From: Geovibrio thiophilus
Lineage (GTDB): Bacteria > Chrysiogenota > Deferribacteres > Deferribacterales > Geovibrionaceae
Direction of reading: 5' to 3'
Assembly: GCF_004087915.1 (NCBI RefSeq)
Contig: NZ_CP035108.1
Span: 1,054,001 to 1,118,000 of the forward strand
Length of the DNA stretch: 64,000 nucleotides
The notes under the pieces were generated by a model. It did no database searches, was not told the origin of the DNA, and saw only the letters and a program-made list of their open reading frames with translations. How positions within the stretch are numbered: position 1 is the stretch's first letter; every line of letters begins with the position of its first letter. Below are positions 6,711-13,717 of this stretch, one piece after another. A program made the translations under genes and the position numbers.

Positions 6711-7549
6711 GACTGTCCGCTGGCATGCTGTGTATGCTGCTGCCTCTGCATATATGGCTCAGCGGCATGGTGATTACCCCCAAAGCCGTGTTTGACGCGA
6801 AATTTGAGCGGGATATAGCCGCATCCGGCAGGCTGCTCCGTTTTACATCCCTTGAGTTTAAGAGCCTCGCCGCAGACAGCCGTCTGCTTTCCGCTATATT
6901 TTATGTGGGCAAAATGCTGGAGGATCGTGCGATAATCAAAGGGCAGGACTGGGACTGGTTCACAGCTACAGTGAATGCTTCCGCGGAACTCGATCCTTAC
7001 TTTTATGACACATATTATTTTTCTGCGCTCACTCTGGCTTGGAGCGCAAACAGACCGGAAGAGGCTGTAAAGCTGCTTGAAAAAGGTGTTTCATACAAGC
7101 CCGACAGTCATAGACTGCTGTTTAATCTGGGATTTATTTATTACTATTTTCTGAAAGACAATGCGAAAGCATCGGAGTATATCGCCATGGCAGCTAAAAT
7201 TAAAGGCGCTCCGCCGTTTTATGCCAATCTCGCCGCCAGACTCGCTTACGATTCCGGCAGGCACGAGACAGCAGCGGCATTTCTTCTGGATATGCTGACC
7301 AACACAGAGAATGAAAGGATCCGTGCCATGTACGAAAAGCGGCTGATCGCTCTCAAGGGAGCCATAGAGCTTGAAAAGGCAGCGAAGGAGTACGAAGCAC
7401 GCTATTCAGACAGACCTGCGGATATAGCGGAGCTTAAGACAAAGGGATTTATTGATTCTTTACCCGATGACCCCTACGGCGGCGAATACTATATTAATGA
7501 AGAGGGGAGGGTGTATTCCTCCAGCGGGTTTATTGAGAAAAGGCAGTGA
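6707..7549 (+). CDS. TPR protein with a pseudopilin-like C-terminal tail
   Basis: The 280-residue protein starts with GTG in a GTGA overlap with the permease. A hydrophobic segment near the N-terminus (MLCMLLPLHIWLSGMVI) probably anchors it in the inner membrane. Residues ~85-210 hold TPR-like helix pairs (KPDSHRLLFNLGFIYYYF, FYANLAARLAYDSGRHETAA). The last ~55 residues, RPADIAELKTKGFIDSLPDD followed by PYGGEYYINEEGRVYSS, resemble the end of GspG-type pseudopilins. The arrangement suggests a periplasmic scaffold working with the ABC-2 transporter. Function otherwise unknown. Confidence 0.82.
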   Translation: MRLSAGMLCMLLPLHIWLSGMVITPKAVFDAKFERDIAASGRLLRFTSLEFKSLAADSRLLSAIFYVGKMLEDRAIIKGQDWDWFTATVNASAELDPYFYDTYYFSALTLAWSANRPEEAVKLLEKGVSYKPDSHRLLFNLGFIYYYFLKDNAKASEYIAMAAKIKGAPPFYANLAARLAYDSGRHETAAAFLLDMLTNTENERIRAMYEKRLIALKGAIELEKAAKEYEARYSDRPADIAELKTKGFIDSLPDDPYGGEYYINEEGRVYSSSGFIEKRQ

Positions 7550-7727
7550 CGTACACGCCGGAATTTTTTCTTAAAAAGCATAAAATAGTAGATTGACAAA
7601 GGCAAAAGGATATGCAATATTTTCCTTCCCGAAAGCTGAGAGCGGTCGGGGGATTTCTCAAGCGGCATCACTTGTTTCGGCTTGAAAGTTCCATGGAAAA
7701 AGGGGCGTGAAAATGTCAAAAAAATAC

Positions 7728-7756
7728 TTGACAACATGCACTCTCTTCTATATGCT
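7728..7756 (+). promoter_or_regulatory. Promoter of the tRNA-tuf operon
   Basis: TTGACA (7728-7733) and TATGCT (7751-7756) are spaced by 17 bases and lie 17 bases before the tRNA-Thr 5' end. The -35 is a perfect consensus, as expected for a stable-RNA promoter. Confidence 0.82.
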
Positions 7757-7773
7757 CTCACTTCGCTAAAGAC

Positions 7774-7846
7774 GCTGGTGTAGCTCAATCGGTAGAGCAA
7801 CTGACTTGTAATCAGTAGGTTGTGGGTTCAATTCCTATCACCAGCT
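7774..7846 (+). tRNA. tRNA-Thr (TGT)
   Basis: Acceptor GCTGGTG pairs with CACCAGC and the discriminator is T. The anticodon stem ACTGA/TCAGT encloses CTTGTAA, anticodon TGT (reads ACA/ACG). The D arm contains AGCTCAATCGGTAGAGC and the T arm GGTTCAATTCC. CCA is not encoded. It is the first gene of a Thr-Tyr-Gly-Thr-tuf cluster. Confidence 0.96.
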
Positions 7847-7853
7847 TCACTTG

Positions 7854-7877
7854 AAGAGCCGGGGCTGCCCGGCTCTT
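7854..7877 (+). other. Strong GC hairpin after tRNA-Thr
   Basis: AAGAGCCGGG (7854-7863) pairs perfectly with CCCGGCTCTT (7868-7877) around GCTG. No T run follows, so it is more likely an RNA-processing or attenuation structure between the first and second tRNAs than an efficient terminator. The rest of the gap to tRNA-Tyr also holds GCCTC-GCTT-GAGGC at 7902-7915. Confidence 0.6.
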
Positions 7878-7965
7878 GTAAGCAAAGCGTCAGTATTGGT
7901 TGCCTCGCTTGAGGCGGTCGGGTTTGCCGTTCTTTATTGAGCGGCAGAAAACAGGAATAATGATA

Positions 7966-8054
7966 CAGTTTCATTATGAAACTGCGCTGTGCGGAACGAA
8001 TGTAAATTTTGTTCGGCGTCGGTGTGTGAGTGAAAACTGCGGCATGCAGGTTTT
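7966..8054 (+). repeat. Copy of the structured repeat family, upstream of tRNA-Tyr
   Basis: The first hairpin is AGTTTC-ATTAT-GAAACT (7967-7983; it can extend by C-G), followed at once by GCGCTGTGCGGAACGAA. A second hairpin, AAAAC-TGC-GGCAT-GCA-(G)-GTTTT, lies at 8033-8054 after GTGTGAGTG. The unit matches the secE-upstream repeats, where the corresponding stem is AGCTTC/GAAGCT followed by GCGCCGTGCGGAGCGAA. Both stem arms have changed together. The loops here do not carry the CAGGAnG motif. Confidence 0.6.
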
Positions 8055-8076
8055 AACGAACTATCATCATATAGAA

Positions 8077-8159
8077 GGGGAGATACCCAAGCGGCCAAAG
8101 GGGGCAGGCTGTAAACCTGTTGTCGCAAGACTTCGGAGGTTCGAATCCTCCTCTCCCCA
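8077..8159 (+). tRNA. tRNA-Tyr (GTA)
   Basis: This is a class II tRNA with a long variable arm. GGGGAGA pairs with TCTCCCC, the discriminator is A, and the anticodon stem GCAGG/CCTGT encloses CTGTAAA, anticodon GTA. The T arm contains GAGGTTCGAATCCTC. CCA is not encoded. Confidence 0.96.
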
Positions 8160-8214
8160 CTTCTTTTAAAACTCTCGGGTATACGGTTTTATCCGGGAAA
8201 AATATGTGCCATAT

Positions 8215-8288
8215 GCGGGTGTAGCTCAGTTGGCTAGAGCATCAGCCTTCCAAGCTGAGGGTCACGGGTTCAAGTCCCGTTACCCGCT
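8215..8288 (+). tRNA. tRNA-Gly (TCC)
   Basis: GCGGGTG pairs with TACCCGC (one G-T pair), discriminator T. The anticodon stem TCAGC/GCTGA encloses CTTCCAA, anticodon TCC (reads GGA/GGG). The T arm is CGGGTTCAAGTCCCG. CCA is not encoded. Confidence 0.96.
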
Positions 8289-8353
8289 TTTTTTTCAAGT
8301 GCTTTCAAAGGCGGCGACACCGTACCAGTTCGCCCCTTTTTTGCGTTTTTTAC

Positions 8354-8427
<74 letters not shown>

Positions 8428-8450
8428 TTTAAATTCAGGAGGAGACCCAG

Positions 8451-9641
8451 ATGGCTAAAGCTAAGTTTGCTAGAACGAAGCCCCACGTCAACGTAGGAAC
8501 AATCGGTCACGTAGACCACGGTAAAACTACCCTTACTGCAGCGATAACCTGCGTACAGGCAAAGAAAGGACTTGCAGAGTTCGTAGATTACGGCAACATC
8601 GACAAGGCTCCGGAAGAAAGGGAGCGCGGTATAACAATCGCGACAGCTCACGTTGAGTACGAGTCACCTGCCCGCCACTATGCTCACGTTGACTGCCCCG
8701 GTCACGCTGATTATGTAAAAAACATGATCACCGGCGCCGCGCAGATGGACGGAGCGATCCTTGTAGTAAGCGCGGCAGACGGTCCTATGCCCCAGACAAG
8801 AGAGCACATCCTTCTTGCACGTCAGGTAGGAGTTCCTTACATAATCGTTTTCATGAACAAATGTGACATGGTAGACGATGAGGAACTTCTTGAGCTTGTA
8901 GAGCTTGAAGTGAGAGACCTTCTTTCGACTTACGAATTTCCCGGCGACGACACACCTATCATCAAGGGTTCAGCGCTTAAAGCACTTGAGAACCCTACAG
9001 ATGAGAAATGGGCAGGCGCGATAGCCGAGCTTGTGTCAGCGATGGACAGCTATATTCCCGAGCCTGAAAGAGCAATAGATAAAGAGTTCATAATGCCCGT
9101 AGAAGACGTGTTCAGCATCTCCGGCCGCGGAACGGTAGTAACCGGTCGTATAGAGCAGGGACAGGTCAAAGTGGGAGAAGAAGTAGAGATCGTGGGAATA
9201 CGCGATACAGTAAAGACAATAGTAACAGGCGTAGAGATGTTCAGGAAGATTCTTGACTCAGGCGTAGCCGGCGATAACGTCGGTATTCTTCTGAGAGGAA
9301 TCAAAAAGGACGACGTGGAACGCGGACAGGTACTTTGCAAACCGGGTTCAATCAAACCCCACCGCAGGTACAAAGCGGAAGCGTACATCCTGACCAAAGA
9401 GGAAGGCGGTCGCCACACTCCCTTCTTCAGCGGGTATCGTCCTCAGTTCTATTTCCGTACGACTGACGTTACGGGTATAATCACACTTCCCGAAGGGACA
9501 GAGATGGTAATGCCCGGAGATAACATCAGCTGCGTGGTAGAACTTATAACACCCATCGCAATGGACGCGGGACTTCGTTTCGCTATTCGTGAGGGTGGTA
9601 GAACAGTCGGTGCAGGTGTTGTTACCGAGATAATTGAGTAA
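8451..9641 (+). CDS. tuf: Elongation factor Tu, copy 1
   Basis: EF-Tu carries aminoacyl-tRNA to the ribosomal A site using GTP. The 396-residue protein has G1 GHVDHGKTT near residues 18-26, the switch I threonine in ERERGITI, G3 DCPGHADY, and G4 NKCDM, followed by the two beta-barrel domains. AGGAGGAG precedes the ATG. It encodes exactly the same protein as the second copy at 25085, and the genes differ at only about five synonymous sites. It is cotranscribed with the upstream tRNAs and followed closely by rpmG. Confidence 0.98.
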   Translation: MAKAKFARTKPHVNVGTIGHVDHGKTTLTAAITCVQAKKGLAEFVDYGNIDKAPEERERGITIATAHVEYESPARHYAHVDCPGHADYVKNMITGAAQMDGAILVVSAADGPMPQTREHILLARQVGVPYIIVFMNKCDMVDDEELLELVELEVRDLLSTYEFPGDDTPIIKGSALKALENPTDEKWAGAIAELVSAMDSYIPEPERAIDKEFIMPVEDVFSISGRGTVVTGRIEQGQVKVGEEVEIVGIRDTVKTIVTGVEMFRKILDSGVAGDNVGILLRGIKKDDVERGQVLCKPGSIKPHRRYKAEAYILTKEEGGRHTPFFSGYRPQFYFRTTDVTGIITLPEGTEMVMPGDNISCVVELITPIAMDAGLRFAIREGGRTVGAGVVTEIIE

Positions 9642-9652
9642 GGAAACTTGAA

Positions 9653-9802
9653 ATGAGAGAAAAAATAATCCTTGCATGCACAGAGTGCAAACGCAGAAAC
9701 TACAGCACTACTAAGAACAAAAAGACCATGACAGGTAAACTTGAGCTTAGCAAGTACTGCAAGTGGGACAGAAAACACACTGTTCACAAGGAAACAAAAT
9801 AA
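9653..9802 (+). CDS. rpmG: Ribosomal protein L33
   Basis: A 49-residue protein starting [17 protein letters not shown] with the family end [16 protein letters not shown] lies ahead of the ATG. The first CxxC (CTEC) is kept, but the second pair reads CKWD, so the fourth zinc ligand is missing, as in several three-Cys L33 variants. It sits 11 bases after tuf and before tRNA-Trp, a conserved tuf-rpmG-trnW-secE-nusG order. Confidence 0.95.
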   Translation: MREKIILACTECKRRNYSTTKNKKTMTGKLELSKYCKWDRKHTVHKETK

Positions 9803-9821
9803 TTTTTTGAAAAGATAGAGT

Positions 9822-9897
9822 AGGTCAGTAGCTCAATTGGCAGAGCATCGGTCTCCAAAACCGAAGGCTGCAGGTTCGATTCCTGTCTGACCTGCCA
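9822..9897 (+). tRNA. tRNA-Trp (CCA)
   Basis: AGGTCAG pairs with CTGACCT, discriminator G, and here the CCA end is encoded at 9895-9897, unlike the other tRNAs in the window. The anticodon stem TCGGT/ACCGA encloses CTCCAAA, anticodon CCA. The T arm is GCAGGTTCGATTCCTGT. Confidence 0.96.
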
Positions 9898-9919
9898 TTT
9901 TTTAAATCATCGCATGTGC

Positions 9920-9940
9920 AGGGCGAACTTGTTTCGCCCT
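9920..9940 (+). other. Hairpin after tRNA-Trp
   Basis: AGGGCGAA (9920-9927) pairs with TTCGCCCT (9933-9940) around CTTGT. There is no following T run. It separates the tRNA from the repeat array and may mark a processing site. Confidence 0.5.
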
Positions 9941-9963
9941 ATACGTGTCGATAGAGAACGCAT

Positions 9964-10024
9964 CTGTGCCGAAGCTGCGCAGCTGTGAGTGAGAAAAAAC
10001 TACAGGACGTATGTTTTCTCGAAC
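9964..10024 (+). repeat. Diverged copy of the structured repeat
   Basis: This copy keeps the layout GTGAGTGAGAAAA...TACAGGACGTA...TTTTCTCGAA. GAGAAAA (9991-9997) pairs with TTTTCTC (10014-10020), and TAC/GTA closes an AGGAC loop. The stem sequence differs completely from the three downstream copies while remaining complementary. A palindrome AGCTGCGCAGCT lies just upstream, at 9973-9984. Confidence 0.65.
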
Positions 10025-10070
10025 TATTATATGCTGAGTAAAACCTGCTTGAAAAGCTTGCTGCTGACAC

Positions 10071-10427
10071 AGCTTCAGGAAGAAGCTGCGCCGTGCGGAG
10101 CGAAGGGCTGCATTGCAGACCGCGAGCGGTTGCAGGAGAACCACAGGATGTAGGTTCTCCGAAATGTGTAAGAGTAATTAGCACTCTCTCGGGGTAAAAA
10201 CAGCTTCAGGAAGAAGCTGCGCCGTGCGGAGCGAAGGGCTGCATTGCAGACCGCGAGCGGTTGCAGGAGAACCACAGGATGTAGGTTCTCCGAAATGTGT
10301 AAGAGTAATTAGCACTCTCTCGGGGTAAAAACAGCTTCAGGAAGAAGCTGCGCCGTGCGGAGCGAAGGGCTGCATTGCAGACCGCGAGCGGTTGCAGGAG
10401 AACCACAGGATGTAGGTTCTCCGAAAT
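10071..10427 (+). repeat. 131-bp tandem repeat, 2.7 copies
   Basis: Copies start at 10071, 10202 and 10333. The first two appear identical over 131 bases; the third stops matching after 95 bases (CTCCGAAAT), 21 bases before the secE ATG. Each full unit folds into AGCTTC-AGGAA-GAAGCT, CTGC-ATT-GCAG, ACCG-CGAG-CGGT, GGAGAACC(AC)AGGAT(GT)A-GGTTCTCC and AGAGT-AATTAGC-ACTCT. Open frames on the minus strand through these units are by-products of the repeat and not genes. Confidence 0.95.
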
Positions 10428-10448
10428 AAAGAAAAGGATGTGCTGACT

Positions 10449-10628
10449 ATGGGAAAGCTGCAAACTTTCATCAACGAAGTCAGAGAAGAACTTAAAAAAG
10501 TCATCTGGCCCACCAAAGACGCTACCATCGGCACCACCGCGGTAGTTATTGCAATCTGCCTTATCTGTGCAATTTATCTTGGTGTAGTAGATTACGGGCT
10601 TTCAAAGCTTACCCAATTCATTTACTAG
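10449..10628 (+). CDS. secE: Preprotein translocase subunit SecE
   Basis: SecE is the small clamp of the SecYEG channel. The 59-residue single-span form has an amphipathic N-terminal part, INEVREELKKVIWPTKD, followed by one membrane helix (GTTAVVIAICLICAIYLGVV). The ATG at 10449 is preferred over the GTG at 10440 because AAAAGGA lies 10 bases ahead of it. It is followed 13 bases later by nusG. The 5' region is the repeat array, whose third copy ends right before the ribosome binding site. Confidence 0.95.
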   Translation: MGKLQTFINEVREELKKVIWPTKDATIGTTAVVIAICLICAIYLGVVDYGLSKLTQFIY

Positions 10629-10641
10629 GAAAGGGCATTTT

Positions 10642-11166
10642 ATGGCGAAAAAATGGTATGTAGTCCATACCTATTCGGGTTTTGAGAAACGTGTGAAGAC
10701 TCTTCTTGAAGAGAAGGTCAGAAACTCAAATCTCGAAGACCAGATAGAAGACGTGCTTATCCCCACGGAAGACGTAGTTGAGCTGAAAAAAGGGAAAAAG
10801 AAAATCAGCAAAAAGAAGACCTTCCCCGGCTATATCCTCGTTCACATGGAAATGAGCACGGAAAACTGGCATGTTGTCAAAAACATACCTAAAGTTACCG
10901 GCTTTGTGGGAGGGATAAATCCTGTTCCCATCCCAGAAGAAGACGTAAAAGCAATGATTGACCTCGCTAAATCGCAAGCCCCCAGAATGACCGCAAAATA
11001 TGTCAAAGACGACAAAGTTGAGGTTGTTGACGGACCGTTCAACGGTTTTATAGGAACTGTTGACGAGGTTAACCCAGACAAGGAAAAGGTTCGCGTTATC
11101 GTGAGCATTTTCGGAAGACAAACGCCCGTAGAACTGGATTATCTGCAAGTAAAAAGAGTCGGATAG
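10642..11166 (+). CDS. nusG: Transcription antitermination factor NusG
   Basis: The 174-residue protein has the NGN domain (WYVVHTYSGFEKRVKTLLEE, later FPGYILVHMEM and TGFVGG) followed by a C-terminal KOW domain (DDKVEVVDGPFNGFIGTVDEV). It couples RNA polymerase to the ribosome or to Rho. AAAGGGCA precedes the ATG. The secE-nusG-rplK order is typical. Confidence 0.97.
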   Translation: MAKKWYVVHTYSGFEKRVKTLLEEKVRNSNLEDQIEDVLIPTEDVVELKKGKKKISKKKTFPGYILVHMEMSTENWHVVKNIPKVTGFVGGINPVPIPEEDVKAMIDLAKSQAPRMTAKYVKDDKVEVVDGPFNGFIGTVDEVNPDKEKVRVIVSIFGRQTPVELDYLQVKRVG

Positions 11167-11181
11167 TCCGGGAGGTTATAA

Positions 11182-11607
11182 ATGGCCAAAAAAGTACTTG
11201 GACAGCTTAAACTTCAGGTTCCGGCCGGCAAGGCTAACCCTTCACCCCCAATCGGACCCGCACTGGGTCAGAGAGGGGTGAATATTATGGAATTCTGCAA
11301 GTCGTTTAACGCTGCAACCCAGAACATGGGAGATTACATCATCCCTGTTCAGCTCACAATCTTTGAAGACAGAAGCTTCACTTTTGTTCTCAAAACCCCT
11401 CCTGTTACTCAGCTTATCAAGAAAGAGCTGAAGATTAACAGCGGCAGCAGCAATCCCAAAAAGGATAAGGTCGGCAAACTCACAAGAGAACAGCTTGTAA
11501 GAATCGCCGAGCACAAACTTCCTGACTTCAACACCAAAAACATCGATGAAGCAGTTAAGATTGTTGCAGGTTCCGCACGCAGCATGGGTGTGGAAGTAGA
11601 GCTTTAA
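11182..11607 (+). CDS. rplK: Ribosomal protein L11
   Basis: L11 forms the GTPase-associated centre of the 50S subunit. The 141-residue protein has the N-terminal [20 protein letters not shown] motif and the C-terminal RNA-binding domain ending [17 protein letters not shown] precedes the ATG, 15 bases after nusG. Confidence 0.98.
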   Translation: MAKKVLGQLKLQVPAGKANPSPPIGPALGQRGVNIMEFCKSFNAATQNMGDYIIPVQLTIFEDRSFTFVLKTPPVTQLIKKELKINSGSSNPKKDKVGKLTREQLVRIAEHKLPDFNTKNIDEAVKIVAGSARSMGVEVEL

Positions 11608-11640
11608 TAAGCTCTTGTACAAATTTGTATGTTGCGGCAG

Positions 11641-11654
11641 TGCGGTTTTCCGCA
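11641..11654 (+). promoter_or_regulatory. Hairpin in the rplK-rplA spacer
   Basis: TGCGG-TTTT-CCGCA lies 21 bases before the L1 start, and GTACAAATTTGTAT is just upstream. L1 represses its own operon in many bacteria by binding a leader structure, so this spacer is a candidate site; it is a plain hairpin and the L1-binding consensus was not checked. Confidence 0.3.
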
Positions 11655-11675
11655 TGAATGCACGGAGTCATTAAC

Positions 11676-12374
11676 ATGGCAAAAGGGAAACAGTACCAGG
11701 CTGCTTCCGAGAAGGTAGACTGCGAAAAGCTCTACGACCTGGAAGAGGCAATTGCCCTCGCAAAAGAAGTCGCATTCGCGAAGTTCGATGAAACCATCGA
11801 CATCGCAGTGAAGCTCGGAGTAAACCCCAAACACGCTGATCAGATGGTGAGGGGTTCAGTCAGTCTGCCTAACGGAACAGGTAAGACCGTGAGAGTGCTT
11901 GCATTCGCGAAAGGCGATAAAGCCAAAGAAGCGAAAGACGCAGGCGCGGATGTTGTCGGTGACGAGGAACTTGTTGAAAAAGTTCAGGGCGGCTTTATGG
12001 ATTTCGATAAAGTTGTCGCAACACCCGACATGATGGCTCTCGTCGGTAAGCTCGGACGTGTACTCGGACCGAGAGGACTTATGCCTAACCCCAAAGTGGG
12101 TACGGTAACGCCTAACATAGGTAACGTGGTGAAAGAACTCAAGGCGGGTATGATTGAGTTCCGTGTTGATAAAAACGGTATCATCCACGCTATCGTAGGC
12201 AAAAAAAGCTTTGATTCTCAGAAACTTTTTGAGAACATCAAGGCGCTTCTGGAAACTCTTGTGCGTCTTAAGCCTTCAACAGCTAAAGGACAGTACGTAA
12301 GAGGGATCACAGTTTCTACCACAATGGGACCCGGCGTTAAGGTAGACCACCAGAAAGTGATTAACACACTTTAA
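11676..12374 (+). CDS. rplA: Ribosomal protein L1
   Basis: L1 forms the mobile stalk near the E site and often represses its own synthesis. The 232-residue protein starts [15 protein letters not shown] and contains the conserved [18 protein letters not shown] segment and the closing [10 protein letters not shown]. An in-frame ATG at 11658 exists, but CGGAG lies ahead of the 11676 ATG and family members start there. Confidence 0.97.
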   Translation: MAKGKQYQAASEKVDCEKLYDLEEAIALAKEVAFAKFDETIDIAVKLGVNPKHADQMVRGSVSLPNGTGKTVRVLAFAKGDKAKEAKDAGADVVGDEELVEKVQGGFMDFDKVVATPDMMALVGKLGRVLGPRGLMPNPKVGTVTPNIGNVVKELKAGMIEFRVDKNGIIHAIVGKKSFDSQKLFENIKALLETLVRLKPSTAKGQYVRGITVSTTMGPGVKVDHQKVINTL

Positions 12375-12701
12375 GCACACAATCTGGTTTAAGAAGCAGG
12401 TGTATTCCGGACAGGTACAATTCGGATTTTTTCCGAACTGTTATTTGTCGGGATCGTAAGTCCTGCGGAGATCGGTTGATATAGAATTTATCACCGAACT
12501 TTACCACGGTTGCCCCGCTTGCGCTAAGCAAGGCAGGGAAATCAAAGACACAGTGATGTGTTTGCAGCCGCTTATACACTCTGTAAGTCACGCTCATTTA
12601 ACGGGCTGTGCCGTACGGAGTGAAGCCGTGTCAGTCATGGCGCAGGCGGTTGCAGCCGGACTTTCGTGATGTCAGTCCGGTGACATCAATCGGAGGACAG
12701 C
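12375..12701 (+). promoter_or_regulatory. rplJ (L10) leader region
   Basis: This 327-bp non-coding gap between rplA and rplJ is where the L10(L12)4 autoregulatory leader is found in most bacteria. Hairpins visible include TTCGGA-TTTTT-TCCGAA (12421-12437) and CCGGACT/AGTCCGG (12656-12680), the latter ending just ahead of the GGAGG of rplJ. I could not assign the exact L10-binding kink-turn by eye. The last part is a copy of the dispersed repeat family. Confidence 0.6.
12605..12680 (+). repeat. Copy of the structured repeat family in the rplJ leader
   Basis: GCTGTGCCGTACGGAGTGAAG and GCAGGCGGTTGCA match the secE-upstream units (GCTGCGCCGTGCGGAGCGAAG and GCGAGCGGTTGCA). The final hairpin again has a different but complementary stem, CCGGACT/AGTCCGG, with loop TTCGTGATGTC sharing GATGT with the other copies. 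The CAGGAnG motif is absent. Confidence 0.6.
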
Positions 12702-13220
12702 GTGAACAGAGATGAAAAAAAGCAGTATGTAGCAGAACTTACTGAACAGATCAAAACAAGTGATGCGCTGTTCTTGGCAAATTATAAAGGACTGACTTTC
12801 CCTCAGCTTACTGCTATCAGAACTGCGGTGAAAGAAAAAGGCAGCGATTTTAAAGTCGTCAAGAACACACTTGTAAAAATCGCTCTGCACAACAACAGGA
12901 TTGAATCTCTTGACGAGACACTCAAACTCTGCACGGCATGCGCCATCGTAAACGGTGATGTTGCCGCTGTCGCCAAGGATATGAAAAAATTCGCCAAAGA
13001 TTACGACAAGTTTGAAATCAAAGGCGGCTACCTTGACGGCAAACTTCTCTCCGGAGAAGATGTGAACAGACTTGCTGACCTTCCTTCCAGAGAAGTGCTT
13101 CTCGGAAGAGTGCTTGCGACTATGAACGCTCCCGCGTCCAACTTCGTATCACTGCTCAGCAATGTTCCGCGCAGTTTCCTGAATGTGCTTAACGCGATTA
13201 AAGAACAAAAACAAGGTTAA
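12702..13220 (+). CDS. rplJ: Ribosomal protein L10
   Basis: L10 anchors the L7/L12 stalk. The protein is 172 residues and begins at GTG, with GGAGG eight bases ahead. It has the conserved ANYKGLTFPQLTAIR region and a C-terminal helix (SLLSNVPRSFLNVLNAIKEQ) that binds L7/L12 dimers. It is 12 bases from rplL, so the two are coordinately made. Confidence 0.97.
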   Translation: MNRDEKKQYVAELTEQIKTSDALFLANYKGLTFPQLTAIRTAVKEKGSDFKVVKNTLVKIALHNNRIESLDETLKLCTACAIVNGDVAAVAKDMKKFAKDYDKFEIKGGYLDGKLLSGEDVNRLADLPSREVLLGRVLATMNAPASNFVSLLSNVPRSFLNVLNAIKEQKQG

Positions 13221-13232
13221 TGGAGGACTTCA

Positions 13233-13613
13233 ATGTCTGTAACTAAAGAACAAGTAGTAGAATTTATATCAAACATGACTGTAATCGAGCTCGCAGATTT
13301 CGTTAAAGAACTTGAAGACAAGTTCGGCGTTTCCGCTGCTGCTCCCGTTGCCATGATGGCAGGACCCGCTGTTGCTGCTGAAGCTGCTGTGGTTGAAGAA
13401 CAGACAGAATTCGCCGTAATCCTTAAAGAAGGCGGCGAGAAAAAGGTTCAGGTTATTAAAGTTGTTCGTGAGCTTACTAACCTCGGACTTAAAGAAGCTA
13501 AAGCACTCGTTGACGGCGCTCCCGCTGCTGTTAAAGAGGGCGTTTCCAAAGAGGAAGCTGCTTCAATCAAAGCTAAACTTGAAGAAGCCGGCGGAACTGC
13601 TGAAATTAAGTAA
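13233..13613 (+). CDS. rplL: Ribosomal protein L7/L12
   Basis: The 126-residue stalk protein has an N-terminal dimerisation part, an Ala/Val-rich hinge ([19 protein letters not shown]) and the C-terminal domain with [20 protein letters not shown], which recruits translational GTPases. TGGAGG precedes the ATG. Confidence 0.98.
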   Translation: MSVTKEQVVEFISNMTVIELADFVKELEDKFGVSAAAPVAMMAGPAVAAEAAVVEEQTEFAVILKEGGEKKVQVIKVVRELTNLGLKEAKALVDGAPAAVKEGVSKEEAASIKAKLEEAGGTAEIK

Positions 13614-13651
13614 TTAATTCTTAAATAAAGAAAACTTGATCAGCATAAATA

Positions 13652-13672
13652 GGGGGCGCAGCTTGCGCCCCC
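13652..13672 (+). promoter_or_regulatory. Attenuator or processing hairpin between rplL and rpoB
   Basis: GGGGGCGCA and TGCGCCCCC pair perfectly around GCT. No T run follows, so read-through into rpoB is expected. E. coli has an attenuator and an RNase III site at the same place, which lowers rpoBC relative to rplL. Confidence 0.75.
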
Positions 13673-13717
13673 ATGCCTTCTTTAACATTTAGCGGATAAT
13701 CCCACAGGTGATAAAAT

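Larger units (their letters stand above)
9964..10427 (+). ncRNA. Candidate CsrB-like array of CAGGAnG hairpins
   Basis: Seven hairpins place CAGGA(T/A/C)G in or across the loop: 10003-10009 (CAGGACG), 10076-10082, 10207-10213 and 10338-10344 (CAGGAAG in AGCTTC-AGGAA-GAAGCT), and 10144-10150, 10275-10281 and 10406-10412 (CAGGATG at the tip of GGAGAACC/GGTTCTCC). Known CsrB/CsrC RNAs of gammaproteobacteria titrate CsrA through this motif in hairpin loops. The region is non-coding and lies between tRNA-Trp and secE, so it could be a separate RNA, a processed part of the tRNA-tuf transcript, or a CsrA-bound leader of secE-nusG. No own promoter or terminator is obvious. An alternative is a plain dispersed REP element. 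Confidence 0.4.

Noticed and set aside
10071-10427. CRISPR array
   Set aside because: Units are directly adjacent with no unique spacers, and the repeat length of 131 bp is far too long.
10075-10537. Overlapping minus-strand frames through the tandem repeats (MVLLQPLAVCNAALRSARR type)
   Set aside because: They repeat the same 131-bp unit in different frames, have no ribosome site or family match, and are opposite to all neighbours. They are artefacts of the repeat.
12361-12597. Minus-strand gene in the rplA-rplJ gap
   Set aside because: The region is an r-protein leader with several hairpins; the frame lacks a start signal and a recognisable product.
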